From Actinokineospora fastidiosa (GTDB taxonomy: Bacteria > Actinomycetota > Actinomycetes > Mycobacteriales > Pseudonocardiaceae), in NCBI RefSeq assembly GCF_014648415.1, contig NZ_BMRB01000010.1, forward strand, positions 1 to 64,000: a stretch of DNA of 64,000 bases. The letters run 5' to 3'. Of the stretch, positions 1-11,000 are shown piece after piece. Position 1 is the stretch's first letter. Every line of letters begins with the position of its first letter. Made by a program: the position numbers and the translations under genes. The notes under the pieces were generated by a model. It was not told where the DNA came from and searched no databases. It saw nothing but the letters and a program-made list of their open reading frames with translations.

Positions 1-222
1 GTGCCGGGGCTGCCGTTGGTTGCGATGGTGGTTGGCGGGAGGGCGGGCCGGTGATGCTGTTTCTCAATGGGTTGGGTAAGAGGCTCGCTGAGCGGTCGTT
101 GTGGTGGGTGGTGTCAGGGCGGCCGTTGGTTGGACGGTGGTTGGGTGGCGGTGGGGGAGGGCTGGTCGGTGACGCCGTTTCTCAATGAGTTGGGTAAGAA
201 GCTTGCCGAGCGGTGGTTGTCG
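1..222 (+). repeat. degenerate tandem copies of the 5' end of the downstream membrane-protein gene
   Basis: The sequence from about 51 (GTGATGCTGTTTCTCAAT) matches that from 169 (GTGACGCCGTTTCTCAAT) for about 50 bases. The stretch 1-50 matches both 111-168 and, at protein level, the first membrane segment of the gene at 169. The period is close to 118 bp. The reading frame 1-54 encodes a membrane-like stretch (VPGLPLVAMVVGG) and stops at 52-54, overlapping the GTG at 51. The array continues upstream of the window, so its full length is unknown. Confidence 0.75.
51..188 (+). pseudogene. truncated N-terminal copy of the membrane protein at 169
   Basis: This short frame (45 codons) begins GTG ATG and reads LFLNGLGKRLAERSLWW, closely matching PFLNELGKKLAERWLSR at the start of the next gene. 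It loses resemblance after about 35 residues and stops at 186-188, inside the start of the intact copy. It may be a broken duplicate. Alternatively it is a real short membrane peptide in a translationally coupled array, because its start overlaps the stop of the preceding fragment as GTGA. Only the sequence similarity is certain. Confidence 0.5.
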
Positions 223-1068
223 CGGTTGGTGGTGCCTGGCCTGCTGCTGGTCGCGGCCGTCGTGGTGGCGGTGCGGTTGGGGCACGGTTCGGCGTTGGAC
301 TTGGCCGGGGCGCGTGCGTGGGGTGAGGCCGTCGCTGTGACGGTGAGTCGGTGGTCGGGTTTGGTGCAGGCGGGGGCGCTGATCGCTGTCCTGGTCGCGT
401 CGGCCGTGGTGGGGGTGGGGGTGGGTGCTATGGCGGAACTGGTCGCTCGGCCGTTGTGGTTCGGGTCGTGGCCTGGGTGGCTGGGCAGGCGCGGGGTCGC
501 GCGGCGTGTGGGGCGGTGGTGGCGGTGGCAGGACGAGGTGGTGCGGCTGCGTAAGAAGGTCCCGCTCGATCAGCGGTCGCCGGAGGTCGACCGGGAGTTG
601 GCGCGGCTGTCCGCCCGGCGGGACCGTGTCTCGTTGGCCGAACCCGTGCGTCCCACCTTCACCGGTGATCGGTTGGCCGCGACCGCCACGCGGGTGGGCA
701 ACCAGTACGGCGTGGACCTGGTGTCGGTGTGGATGCGGTTGTGGGTCGTCCTGCCGGAGGACGTCCGCGCCGAGTTGCGCACCGCTCGCGCGCGGCTGGA
801 CTCCGCCGTCGCGCTCTCCGTATGGGCGGCCGCATACGCCGTCCTGGCCTGCTGGTGGTGGCCCGCCGCCCCTGTCGCCGTCGGCGCCTGGGCCACCGCG
901 TGGCGTCGGATACGCCGCGCGGTGGTCGACCACACCGAGCTCGTGGAGGCGGTCGCGGACGTCCACCTCCCGAAACTCGCCGCCACCCTCGGACTCGCGC
1001 CCGCCGACACCCCCATGGACCACGACATCGGCGCCCGACTCAACCGGTTGGTGCGCAAGGGTGCTTAG
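169..1068 (+). CDS. multi-pass membrane protein of unknown function
   Basis: The product is about 299 residues. I chose GTG at 169 because GGGGGAGG lies at 153-160 and because the duplicated upstream copy starts at the equivalent codon; a longer frame is open from 67. Hydrophobic segments lie near residues 20-37, 65-92 and 212-245, the last long enough for a hairpin. A basic Trp/Arg-rich loop (RRVGRWWRW) follows the second segment. The middle (about 125-200) is charged and probably cytoplasmic. The opening pattern FLNELGKKLAERWL followed by a Pro-Gly membrane segment is distinctive. I do not recognise a family and assign no function. The next gene starts 71 bp downstream and is also a membrane protein, so the two may be expressed together. 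Confidence 0.7.
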   Translation: MTPFLNELGKKLAERWLSRLVVPGLLLVAAVVVAVRLGHGSALDLAGARAWGEAVAVTVSRWSGLVQAGALIAVLVASAVVGVGVGAMAELVARPLWFGSWPGWLGRRGVARRVGRWWRWQDEVVRLRKKVPLDQRSPEVDRELARLSARRDRVSLAEPVRPTFTGDRLAATATRVGNQYGVDLVSVWMRLWVVLPEDVRAELRTARARLDSAVALSVWAAAYAVLACWWWPAAPVAVGAWATAWRRIRRAVVDHTELVEAVADVHLPKLAATLGLAPADTPMDHDIGARLNRLVRKGA

Positions 1069-1139
1069 CTGCGCCCATTCGGCCTAACGGTCTCGCAAAA
1101 CGGGTCTCGCGCTGATCAAGGCCGTCCTAGGATTCGATC

Positions 1140-2246
1140 ATGCAATCGGAGGCAGATCGGCACCTCGTGCTCGCGGGAGAGCCGCCCGTCCGGGATCACG
1201 GCGTGTGGGCGACGGTGACCGCCGAGGTGGGCACGCTGCACGACGACCACCTGACCCGGGAGACGATCGAGCGGCTGGGCGCCGAGGCGGTGCTGGCCGT
1301 GCCGTTCGTGCGGGTGATCGGCAAGCGCGGCGGCCGTCGGCTGGTGGTCGGCATGGTCCGGCTCACCGTCGCGGCCGACGACTCCGCCGCCGTCACCCTG
1401 CTGCTGCACAACTCCTGGTCGGAAACGGGCGGCTGGCACCAGGACGTCGTGTCCGCCGACCAGGTCGACGACGAGTTGCTGGCCTCGCTGGCCCGACCGG
1501 AGCACGTTCTCACCGGCGACCCGCGCGCCCGGGCGGTGGCCGCGGCGAAGGCGCTGGCCGAGGCGTCCCGCAACGAGGTGCTGCGGCTGCGCGAGGTGCG
1601 CTACGAGCTGGAGCGGCAGGTCGCCGACCTGCTGGCGCAGCGCAGGAGCTTCGCGTTGCGCCCGGTGCTCGCGCAGGTCATCGAGCTGTCCATCGCGCTG
1701 GGCCGGGCCAGGGACGTCGCCTGCGAGGCCCACCGCGACGGCCTGTGGATCTGGCTGTGGGACCCGGAGACCTACCACCACAACCGCAAGACCGACAACG
1801 GCGCCCCCGACCCCAAGCCGTGGGGCGGCACCTACCGCGCCGCCCTCGCGCACTGCTCCGCGATGGACGCGCAGCTGGCCGAGGAGGTCGAGCGGCTGAC
1901 CTCCCTGCTCAACAGCATGTCCACCTTCGCCGTCGCCCAGGACGGCGAGGCGCAGCAGCGGTTCAACATGATCGCCGCCGCCGCGGCCGCCGGGCTCGGC
2001 CTCCCGGCCCTGATCCTCTCGCTGTACGGCGCGGACGCGTTCCTCCCCCTCACCAACCTCGACCACGCCTGGCGCGCGCTGCTGCCCATCGCCGTGACCA
2101 CCCTCTGCGCCGTCACCGTCGTGCTGCGCCGCATGCCCGGCCGGGCCCGTCCCCGCCACTACCTGTTCGCCGTCCTCCTGGTGCTGAGCCTGAGCGCCGT
2201 CCTCCTCGTCGCTGGCGCTCTCGCCCCCGGCCCCACCGCCCCCTGA
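1140..2246 (+). CDS. membrane-anchored protein with a CorA-like C-terminal hairpin, function unknown
   Basis: The product is 368 residues with ATG at 1140, preceded by TAGGA at 1128-1132. Residues 1-110 look like a mixed alpha/beta soluble domain. Residues 120-290 are helix-rich with many Leu, Arg and Glu, including ELERQVADLLAQRRSFALR, and could form a coiled coil. Membrane segments lie near 277-295, 310-328 and 340-362. The segment after the long helix ends in LSLYGAD, which recalls the position of the YGMN motif of CorA-type magnesium channels, but the motif itself is not conserved. A CorA relationship is therefore weak inference. It is convergent with the PucR gene, with only 9 bp between the stops. 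Confidence 0.65.
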   Translation: MQSEADRHLVLAGEPPVRDHGVWATVTAEVGTLHDDHLTRETIERLGAEAVLAVPFVRVIGKRGGRRLVVGMVRLTVAADDSAAVTLLLHNSWSETGGWHQDVVSADQVDDELLASLARPEHVLTGDPRARAVAAAKALAEASRNEVLRLREVRYELERQVADLLAQRRSFALRPVLAQVIELSIALGRARDVACEAHRDGLWIWLWDPETYHHNRKTDNGAPDPKPWGGTYRAALAHCSAMDAQLAEEVERLTSLLNSMSTFAVAQDGEAQQRFNMIAAAAAAGLGLPALILSLYGADAFLPLTNLDHAWRALLPIAVTTLCAVTVVLRRMPGRARPRHYLFAVLLVLSLSAVLLVAGALAPGPTAP

Positions 2247-2255
2247 CCCAGGGGG

Positions 2256-3530
2256 TCACGGGTTCGCGGCCGCCGCGCGGTGGGCGAGGAGGGCGGCGGT
2301 CAGCAGACCGGCGTGGCCGACGTTGCTCGCGTCCAGACCGGTCAGCTCGTAGACCTTGCGGAGCCGGTAGTCGACGGTGTTGGGGTGCACGTGCAGCGCC
2401 CGCGCCGCCGGCCGCCTGCTTCCCTCGCGCAGGAAGACCTCCAGGGTCTGCATCAGCTCCCCGCCCGGTTCCAGCGGGCCCAGGAGCGCGGCGAGCCGGT
2501 CGACGGCCTCGCTGGACCGCGACAGCTGGAACTCCAGCAGCACGTCGTCGATCCGGTACACGCCCACGGGCTTGGCGAAGCGCACCGCGACCTCCAGCAC
2601 GTCCGCGGCGAGCGCCGCGGCGTCGGCGACGGCGTCCGGGGCCGCCGCGGCCACCCCCGCGGTGACCGGCGCCCCGGCGGCACGGCCGATCGCGCGGACG
2701 ACGGCGGCGAGCCGGTCCCACTCGTGCGCGGTGATGTCCACGGCGGGCGTCGGGACGAGGATGGTCCCGCCCTCCGGCGTCAGCGACGACAGGACCGCGC
2801 CCCGCACCTGCCGCTCCAGCTCCGAGCGCAGCCTGCGCAGCTTCCGCCGCCCGGCGACGAGCGGGTCGACGCCCGGGCGGGCCTCGTCGGGATGGGCGCC
2901 CACGGCGAGGGCGAGCACGAGGTAGGCCGCGGGCAGGGGGATGCCTGCGCGGCCCGCGGCCGCCGGGACGTCCGTGCCGGTGAGCAGGGCGGACAGCAGC
3001 GTGTGGCGGGCGGACCGCTCGTCGTCGTACATGGCCTGCCGCTGGTCCAGGTAGCCCGCGCCGACCGCGGGCGTGACCAGCTCCAGGTACCGCAGGACCA
3101 GCCCGTTGACCGCCATGGCGTCGCCGACCTCCTCGGGCCGGACCCGCAGGCTCAGCGCCTCCCACACCACCTGGACGCCGACGTGGTAGGCGGTGAGCAC
3201 CACGTCGATCGGGAGGCCCTCCTCGGCCCGCCGCGCCGCCGACTCGCGCAGGTAGTCCAACTCCTGCCGGGTGGGAAGCGCCCCGGTGCGCATCATCGCG
3301 ATGAACGACTTCAGGACGTGCTCGGTCACCTTGGTGATGTCGCCGTAGATCTCCTCGCCGGGCAGCCGCGCGTAGGCGGGAACCCGCGCGGTGATCTCCT
3401 TCAGCACGTCCGCCACCAGGTCGGGCAGCAGGGCGGCCAGGATCTCCGACACCGGCCGTCCCCCGAAGGTGAACAGCGCGCGGTTGTGATCCGTCACGAT
3501 GATCGCCGCCCCATTCTGGACCTCGCCCAA
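2256..3530 (-). CDS. PucR/CdaR-family transcriptional regulator
   Basis: The product is about 424 residues. The C-terminal 70 residues (QTLEVFLREGSRRPAARALH, then HPNTVDYRLRKV) form the helix-turn-helix typical of the PucR/CdaR family, whose members usually respond to small metabolites. The N-terminal half resembles the RsbRD-like helical region seen in actinobacterial members, and the middle a GGDEF-like degenerate fold. The start is uncertain: TTG at 3530 has GAGGA placed too close, and GTG at 3497 is an in-frame alternative. It is transcribed away from the SGNH hydrolase gene at 3721, with 190 bp between them, so it could control that gene or itself. This is one of three PucR-type regulators in the window. 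Confidence 0.85.
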   Translation of the reverse strand: MGEVQNGAAIIVTDHNRALFTFGGRPVSEILAALLPDLVADVLKEITARVPAYARLPGEEIYGDITKVTEHVLKSFIAMMRTGALPTRQELDYLRESAARRAEEGLPIDVVLTAYHVGVQVVWEALSLRVRPEEVGDAMAVNGLVLRYLELVTPAVGAGYLDQRQAMYDDERSARHTLLSALLTGTDVPAAAGRAGIPLPAAYLVLALAVGAHPDEARPGVDPLVAGRRKLRRLRSELERQVRGAVLSSLTPEGGTILVPTPAVDITAHEWDRLAAVVRAIGRAAGAPVTAGVAAAAPDAVADAAALAADVLEVAVRFAKPVGVYRIDDVLLEFQLSRSSEAVDRLAALLGPLEPGGELMQTLEVFLREGSRRPAARALHVHPNTVDYRLRKVYELTGLDASNVGHAGLLTAALLAHRAAAANP

Positions 3531-3720
3531 TCCTCGGCAGACAGTTGGTCAGCCATCATCACACGGCCGGACGGGCCTGCGGAAAGAGGTCCGGATCGTG
3601 CTCAATCACAATGCCGTCGAGATTTCTCTGAGAAGGGTCCTACTGCTTTCCGGTCGCCCCGCCGCCACGATGTGTCCACCACATTACTTCCCGGTAACCG
3701 GGTGAGCGGCGGAGGTGGCT

Positions 3721-4560
3721 ATGCGGTTGGGCAGGCGACTGGTGGCGGGTTTGGCGGTGATGGGCGCCATGGCGGCGTCCGTGACGGGCGCCCACGCCGA
3801 CGACCGGTTCGAGTACGTCGCCATGGGCGATTCCGCCGCGGCGGGGCCGTTCGTCCCCCACCAGGACATCAACCTGCTGTGCCTGCGCTCGGACCGCAAC
3901 TACCCGGCGGTCGCGGCGAAGGCCCTGGGCGCGGTGCTCACCGACGTGTCGTGCTCCGGCGCGACGACGGAGCACCTCGCGACCCGCCAGTTCGGCGTGG
4001 TCCGGGCGCAGTACGAGGCGCTCAAGCCCAGCACGGACCTGGTCTCCCTCACGATCGGCGCCAACGACCTCGACCTGTTCACCACGGCCCTCAGCTGCGT
4101 CAACGTCTTCCCCGAACCGCTCGGTGTGTCCTGCCACGACCGGATGACCGCGGACGGGCGCGACACCATGGCCGAGGCCGTCGCCGCCTGGGCGCCCACC
4201 TTCGGCGCGGTCATCGACGAGATCAGGAGCCGGGCCCCGCACGCCAGAATCGTGGTGACCGGGTACGGCACGTACATCCGCGAGGGCGGCTGCTACCCCA
4301 GGCAGCCGGTGTGGGCGCGGGACGCCGACTACCTGCAGGGCGTCATGAACCGCCTGAGCGCCGCCATCCGCGCCGAAGCCGAGAAGCGCGGCGCGGTGTA
4401 CGTGGACTTCGCCGCGATCACCGTCGGCCACGACATCTGCGCCCCCTGGGACGAGCGCTACCTGGAGGGCCTGGTCCCCACCGACGCCGCGGCGCCCCTC
4501 CACCCCAACGCGAAGGGCATGGCCGCCTTCGGCGCCGCGGTCGCCGCCGCTGCCCGATAG
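3721..4560 (+). CDS. secreted SGNH/GDSL hydrolase
   Basis: The product is 279 residues. I chose ATG at 3721 because GGAGG sits at 3711-3715; GTG at 3715 would overlap that site. A Sec signal peptide covers about residues 1-27 and ends in an AHA motif. Block I is YVAMGDSAAAG with the nucleophilic Ser. Block III is TIGANDLDLF. The catalytic His is in APLHPNAKG near the C terminus. Several Cys pairs suggest disulfides, as in actinomycete extracellular lipases and esterases. Family members hydrolyse acyl esters outside the cell with a Ser-His (often Ser-Asp-His) centre; the substrate here is unknown. A paralogue lies at 33720-34583. A long hairpin follows the stop. Confidence 0.88.
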   Translation: MRLGRRLVAGLAVMGAMAASVTGAHADDRFEYVAMGDSAAAGPFVPHQDINLLCLRSDRNYPAVAAKALGAVLTDVSCSGATTEHLATRQFGVVRAQYEALKPSTDLVSLTIGANDLDLFTTALSCVNVFPEPLGVSCHDRMTADGRDTMAEAVAAWAPTFGAVIDEIRSRAPHARIVVTGYGTYIREGGCYPRQPVWARDADYLQGVMNRLSAAIRAEAEKRGAVYVDFAAITVGHDICAPWDERYLEGLVPTDAAAPLHPNAKGMAAFGAAVAAAAR

Positions 4561-4595
4561 CGGACGGCCAGTGTCTACTTAGGTCATCCACAGTC

Positions 4596-4648
4596 GGAAG
4601 CACGATGCCGTTGGCTCGCCCGCAAAGCGCCAGCGGCATCGCGCTTCC
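4596..4648. terminator. long imperfect hairpin between the SGNH hydrolase and lipoprotein genes
   Basis: Bases 4596-4615 (GGAAGCACGATGCCGTTGGC) pair with 4629-4648 across a 13-base loop. There are 18 Watson-Crick pairs, one G-T and one A-C mismatch in a 20-position stem. It begins 36 bp after the hydrolase stop. No run of T follows. GC-rich actinomycetes often use such hairpins as terminators, but the length and near-perfect pairing would also fit a small repeat element. Confidence 0.55.
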
Positions 4649-4692
4649 GGGAAAGCCTGGCCCCGCCGTCGGGTTCCTCGTACGCTCGGTCC

Positions 4693-4962
4693 ATGACACT
4701 CCGGGGGATCGGCGCCGTCGTGGCGGTCGTGGGGATGCTGGTGTCCGGCTGTTCGTCCACGGATCGGCGGGACGCGGTGATAGAGCGGATCAAGGCCGAT
4801 CCGGGGATGGCCGACGCTCCGCAGGCCGCGGTGGACTGCATCGCCGACTGGTACGCCGAGCACGCCTCCGACGCCGAGTACGAGCGGTTCGTCGCGGGGG
4901 AGCCCGCCGAGGACACGGAGCCGCAGGCGGGCGTCGTCGAGTGCGTGAAGCAGGCCATGTGA
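4693..4962 (+). CDS. small secreted lipoprotein, function unknown
   Basis: The product is 89 residues. The N terminus MTLRGIGAVVAVVGMLVSGC is a lipoprotein signal peptide with lipobox LVSGC and lipidation at Cys20. The mature part is acidic, about 69 residues, predicted helical, and contains two further Cys residues (DCIADWY and ECVKQAM) that could form one disulfide. No family is recognised. No strong ribosome site is visible, and transcription may start close to the ATG. The giant Rhs gene starts 128 bp downstream on the same strand. Confidence 0.7.
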   Translation: MTLRGIGAVVAVVGMLVSGCSSTDRRDAVIERIKADPGMADAPQAAVDCIADWYAEHASDAEYERFVAGEPAEDTEPQAGVVECVKQAM

Positions 4963-5090
4963 ATTCGGTGTTTGTGCGTACCCTGATTGGCCGATAGGCG
5001 GGGAGTCCCCGGCCGGATACCGTGATCGCGGGCCGGGAGTGCCGTGGTCACCTGGGGGTGGCAGCTGCCCGGCGTCGACCTGGGGGGTCC

Positions 5091-8000
5091 GTGCGCACGC
5101 GCGTCTTCGGCATGCCTAGATTCCTGCTGCTCGCCCTGGTTCTGCTGCTCGCCGTGGGCGCGCTGCCGTTCACCGGGCTCTTCGACGACGAGCCCGATCC
5201 CGTGGCCGAGGCGGGTCCGCCGACCCGCGTGCGCGAACTGGTCGACCGGCGCTCGGCCGTGCAGCGGGTGTTCGAGCTGTCCAACGGCCAGTTCGAGGCC
5301 GAGGTCTCCGCCCGGCCACGCCACTACCGCGACGGCGACACCTGGCGGGACATCGACACCGCCGTCCGCGAGCACGACGCCGACGGGTTCGCCTACGCCA
5401 ACACCGACAACGCCTTCCACACCGCCTTCGGCGAGGACAGCGGCCGGATGGCCCGCTTCGCGCTCGGCCACACCCGGGTCGACCTCGGCATCGACGGTCC
5501 ACAGCGCACTCTCGACCCGGAGGCCGACGGCGACACCGTCACCTATCCCGACGCCTTCGACGGTGCCGACCTGCGCTACCAGGTCACCGGTGAGGCGCTG
5601 AAGGAGGAGATCGTCCTCCACCGCGCGCCCGCCGACCCGACCTACCGGTTCACCGTCGCCGCGGAGGGCGTCACCGCCCGCGCCCAGGACGACGGCTCCA
5701 TCGGCTTCTTCGCAGGCGACGGCCCGCCGCTGTACGTCATGCCCGCCCCCTTCATGCACGACAGCGCCGACGACCCGAAGTCCCCGCACGGCAAGGCGTG
5801 GAGCGACAAGGTCACCCAGACCGTCGAGCAGGACGGCGACCGGGTGACCGTCGTCGTGCGCGCGGACAAGGACTGGCTGAACGACCCCGCCCGCGCCTAC
5901 CCGGTCGTCATCGACCCCACCATCCGCGTCGACCCGACCTCCACCGGCGGACAGGACGTGCAGATCTGGTCGGACACCCCCGACCGCAACGACGGGGCCA
6001 GCTACCGGCTCTCCGTGGGCACCGACCCGTGGGGCAGGGCCCGCGCCCTGGTCAAGTTCGACACCTCCGTCGTGCCCGCCGGGACCACGCTCGCCTCCGC
6101 CAAGCTCCGCCTGTACTACGACAACGAGCTGCACACCGACGCGGGCGACATCGCCGTCGAGGCGCGGCGGATCACCGGGCCGTGGGCGGAGGACAGCGCC
6201 ACCTGGAACACGATCCACAGCGCCTTCGCCGAGGCCGGGCTGTCCACCGCCGTCCGCAGGGCCGGTGTCGCGGGCGCCTGGCACGAGCTCGACGTGCGCA
6301 ACATCGCCCAGTCCTGGGTGTCCGGCTCCGCGGCCAACCACGGCGTGATGGTCAAGGCCGTCGACGAGAGCACGCTGGGCCGCGGCGGCGCGGTCTACCT
6401 CGGCGCCGAGGGCGACTACAACGGCGACGCCCCCACCAATCCGCAGCTCGTGCTCACCTACGGCCGTCCTGGCGTCGCGCTGCACCCGATCGCCAAGACC
6501 TACGCGACCGGCGCCGAGCTCACCTGGTCGCCCTACCCCGACCCGGACCCGGCGAACCCGGCCGACGACCTCGTCGAGTACCAGGTGCACCGCTCGGCGG
6601 CGCAGGTCTTCACGCCGTCGTCGGCAACGCTCGTCGGCACGGTCGGCAGCAGCGTCACCAGGTTCACCGACACCACCGCGGCGCCGACCCCCGCCGACCG
6701 GCCCGACCTGCAGTGGAACGCCTATCACTACATGGTCGTCGCCAAGTCGCGCGACGGGCAGCTCGTCCCCGGCGCGACGCAGCTGGCCCGCACGCCCAAG
6801 GCGGGCCTGGTCACCCAGCTGTTCCGGGCCACGGCGGACACCACCATCGCGGCCAACCTGCCGACCGCCAACCACAACCAGGTGGCGGGCCAGCCGTGGC
6901 TGATGGTGGGCAACAACAGCGGCACCTACGGCAAGTCGCGCGCGCTGGTGCGCTACGACCTGTCCGCGATCCCGCCGGGCACCGAGGTCGTCGACGCCGA
7001 CCTGTCGATCTGGGGCTTCTACACCTACGGCAGCGGCGCGGTCTTCGACGGCCATCCGCTGACCCGTCCGTTCACCGAGAGCCAGGCCACCTGGAACCAG
7101 GCGGCCACCGGCGTGCCGTGGACCGCGCCGGGCGGGGACGCGGCTGCCGCCGCCGACCACGTCGTCGGCATCCAGGACCGGCCGACCTGGCACATCTGGG
7201 AGAACGCCGCGATGGCGCAGGCCTGGGTGGACAACCCGGCCGCCAACCACGGCTTCATGGTCAAGGTGCGCGACGAGGCGGGCGCGGGCCAGCGCGTGCT
7301 GCTGCACTCCGACGAGGCGGGCGAGCCGATGCTGCGGCCCAACCTCGCCGTCACCTACCGGATGCCCGCGCCCATCCCGACCGCCCCGCAGGTGGTCTCC
7401 TACGACTACCCGGCCGACGGACAGCCGCACGGCGGCCCCGACGAGCCGGGCACGTTCACCTTCAAGACGGCGGGCGCCGTCCCGATCGCGGGCTTCCGCT
7501 GGCAGCTCAACGGCGGCGCCACGACCGACGTCGCCGCCACCGGCAAGGTGCTCGTCGCGGTCACCCCGACCACCGCGGGACCGCACACGCTGACCGTCCG
7601 GTCCTACACCGCCGAGGGCGCCGTCTCGGCCCCGACGACGTATGAGTTCGTCGTCGCCACCCCGCCCGCGCCGATCCCGGACGCGCCGCAGGTGTCGTCG
7701 GTGGACTACCCGGCCGAGGGCGAGCACGGCGGCCCCGGCCGGGAGGGCGTGTTCACCTTCCAGCCCACCGGGACCGTCCCCGTGACCGGCTACCGCTGGC
7801 GCTTCGGCGACGGCCCGACGACCGACGTGCCCGGCACCGGCCGCGTCGACACCCGCATCGCCCCGCCCTCGGCGGGAGCGCAGACGCTGACGGTGTGGGC
7901 GTTCAACGCCGACGGCGCGCTGTCGCAGCCCACCGAGTACACCTTCACCGTCGCCGACGCCCCGGTCGGCGTGCCGGACGCGCCCCAGGTGTCCTCAGTG

Positions 8001-11000
8001 GACTACCCGGCCGACGGGCAGCCGCACGGCAGCCTCGGGCAGGCGGGCGTGTTCACCTTCCGCGCGGTGGGCAGCCTGCCGCCGGACGTGTTCCGCTACC
8101 AGCTCGACACCGACGCCGCGCCCACCGAGGTCGCCGTCGCCGACGGCACGGCCACCGCCACGCTCATCCCGGTCCGCTCGGGCAAGCGCACGCTGACCGT
8201 GTGGGCCAAGGTCACCGGCACCGGCGCGCTCTCCGCGCCCACCACCCACACCTTCGTCGTCGGCACGCCCGCGGGCGGCCGTGAGTACCACTACGACGCC
8301 GCGGGCCAGCTCGCGGGCGTCACCACCGACACCGGCGAGGCCGCGGCGTTCCACTACGACGACGCGGGCAACCTGCTGCGCACCGACCGCTACGCCACCG
8401 CGACGCCGAGCGTGTTCGCCGTCGTCCCGGCGCGCGGGCCGGTCGGCGCCCGGGTGGAGATCAGCGGCACCGGGTTCAGCACGACCCCGGCGGAGAACGC
8501 CGTCGCCTTCGACGGCATCGCCGCGACCGTCACCTCGGCCACCGCGTCGCGGATCACCGCCGTCGTCCCGGCGGGCACGACCGACGGCGCGGTCACCGTC
8601 ACCACGCGCGGCACGACCGCGTCGGCGCCCCGGCCGTTCCTGGTGAGCGCGGCGACGTCCGCGCCCACCATCACCGCGATCTCCGCCGACCGGGGCACCC
8701 GCGACGAGCTGGTGACCATCACCGGCACCGGGTTCGACCCGGACAAGACCCGCGACATCGTGCTGTTCCACCGCACGGTCGCCCAGGTGCAGTCCGCGAG
8801 CCCGACCAGCATCACGGTCAGGATCCCGGAGGCGGCGTCCTCCGGGAAGATCACCGTGCGCACGCCGGGCGGGGTCGCCGAGAGCGCGGGCACGTTCCTG
8901 GTCGCCCCGCGCGGGTTCGCGATGTCCGGCCTGGTCTACGGCGGCACGATCAGCGCGGGCAGCCCCGCCGTCGACGTCGCCGTGCCCGCGGGCAAGTCCG
9001 CGCTGGTGCTCGTCGAGGGCATCGCGGGCGAGCGGGTCAACGTCACGCTGGACAACAACACCATCCCCGTCCGTTCCGCGATGTGGATGTTCACCCCGTA
9101 CGGCGGCAACTTCGCCCGGCAGGCGCTCGGCGACCCGCTGGACCTGTGGGCGGGCGGACGGCTGAGCCAGGACCTGCCCGCCTTCCCCACCACCGGCACC
9201 TACGCGCTGGTCCTGGAGCCCAACGACGACGGCGCGGGCTCGGTGCGGATGTCCGCGTCGCACGACCTGACCGGCAGCAGGCTCACCAAGGACGGCGCGG
9301 GCGTCGGGTTCCAGATCACCGAGCTCGGCCAGACGGTGGAGTTCCCGTTCACCGCCAACCAGGGCGAGTGGCTCAGCCTCGGCCTGACCGAGATGAGCGA
9401 GCCGAACAACTACTACAACGTGCGGGTCTACCACCCGGACGGCAGCTACAACACCTGGTCGTCGCGTCCGAGCGTGCACACGCCGACGATGGTGTTCAGG
9501 ACCAAGCAGGCCGGTGAGCACAAGGTCACCGTCTCGTTCGACTCCACAGAGCTGGGCTTCGCCAGGCTGTGGCTGTCCGGGGTGATCGACGGCGAGCCGC
9601 TGGTGGTGGACGGCCCGGGCACGCCCATCCGCATCCAGCGGCCGGGCCAGTCGGTGCGGCTGCCCTTCCAGGGCACGGCCGGGCAGGTGCTCGGCCTCGG
9701 CTACACCGAGAACACCCTGGCGCAGAACGACCGGCCCGCGTTCCCGTCGGCGATCATGTCCGAGCCCGACGACGTGCAGGTCGAGGTGCGCACCGGCTGG
9801 GCGGAGACGCGGGACGTCCCCACCCTGCGCAAGACCGGCGCGCACAACCTGTTCGTCACCGGCTGGCAGGCCGTCGGCACGGTGAAGGTGTGGCTGTCCA
9901 CGGGCGTCCAGGGCGGCGTGATCGCCACCAACAGCGTCAAGGACGTCACCGTCGAGCGGCCCGGCCAGGACGTCTGGCTGGACTACGACGGCGTGGCGGG
10001 CCGCCCGCTGTTCCTGACCACCACCGACCGGGCCATCTCCGGCGAGGTGTCGGTCCAGGTCTACCGGCCCGACGGCGTGCGGATCGGGCTGCGCAACCGC
10101 ACGGTCGACATCCCGACGCTGCCCACCACCGGGCGCTACCGCATCCAGGTCGACCCCGAGACGCCCGGGACCGGCGCGCTCGGCGTCGTCGCCGCCGAGC
10201 CGAGGGACGTCGGCGAGCTGGTCGCGGGCGCGACGCCGACCGACCTCACCCTCGACCTGCCCGGCCAGCGCGTGGTCGGCCGGTTCACCGGGACGGCCGG
10301 GGAGCGGCTGAGCCTGGGCACCAGCCCGTCGAGCATCGCCAACGTCCGGGTCAAGGTGATCAAGCCCGACGGGGCGAACCTGGAGAACCTGACCATCGAC
10401 ACCCGCTTCGGCATCGACCTGCCCGCGCTCCCGGTCACCGGCGAGTACCGGGTGGAGATCACCCCGTCGACGGTCACCGAGGGCACCCTGCGCCTGACGC
10501 TGTCCGGCGAGGCCGACGCGGGCCTGCTCGAACTGGGCACCGCCAAGCGCATCACCATCGACCGCGCCGCGCAGAACGGCAAGGCCACCTTCGCCGCGAC
10601 CGCCAACCAGCGGTTGCGGATGCGGCTCGGCCTGGGCTTCCCGAACAACTACGGCACGTACTACTCCATCATCGCGCCGGACGGGACCTACGTCGCGCGG
10701 CACTGGTGGGCGTCCTATCTGGACTTCTCCCTGCCCACGCTGTCGCAGACGGGCACATACACCCTGGTGTTCGACCCGACCGCGGGGTCGGTCGGGACCC
10801 TGGACGTGACCGTGTACGTCCCGCCGACGGCGGCCGGGGCGAGCGCGGAGACGGCGTCCGCGCCGGTCACCCCGCGCCAGCCCGACTGCGCCCCGGTGCC
10901 CAGCGCGGCGCGGCCGGGCGCGTCGGCCGCCGACCGCGACCCCGCCGAGGAGGTGGAGGAGCCGGGCTCGGCGCTGCCGTACGGCTGCGAGGAGCCGGAC

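Noticed and set aside
1140-2246. Calling the membrane protein a CorA magnesium transporter
   Set aside because: The YGMN motif is not conserved and the N-terminal domain is unlike CorA; only a loose resemblance of the C-terminal hairpin remains.
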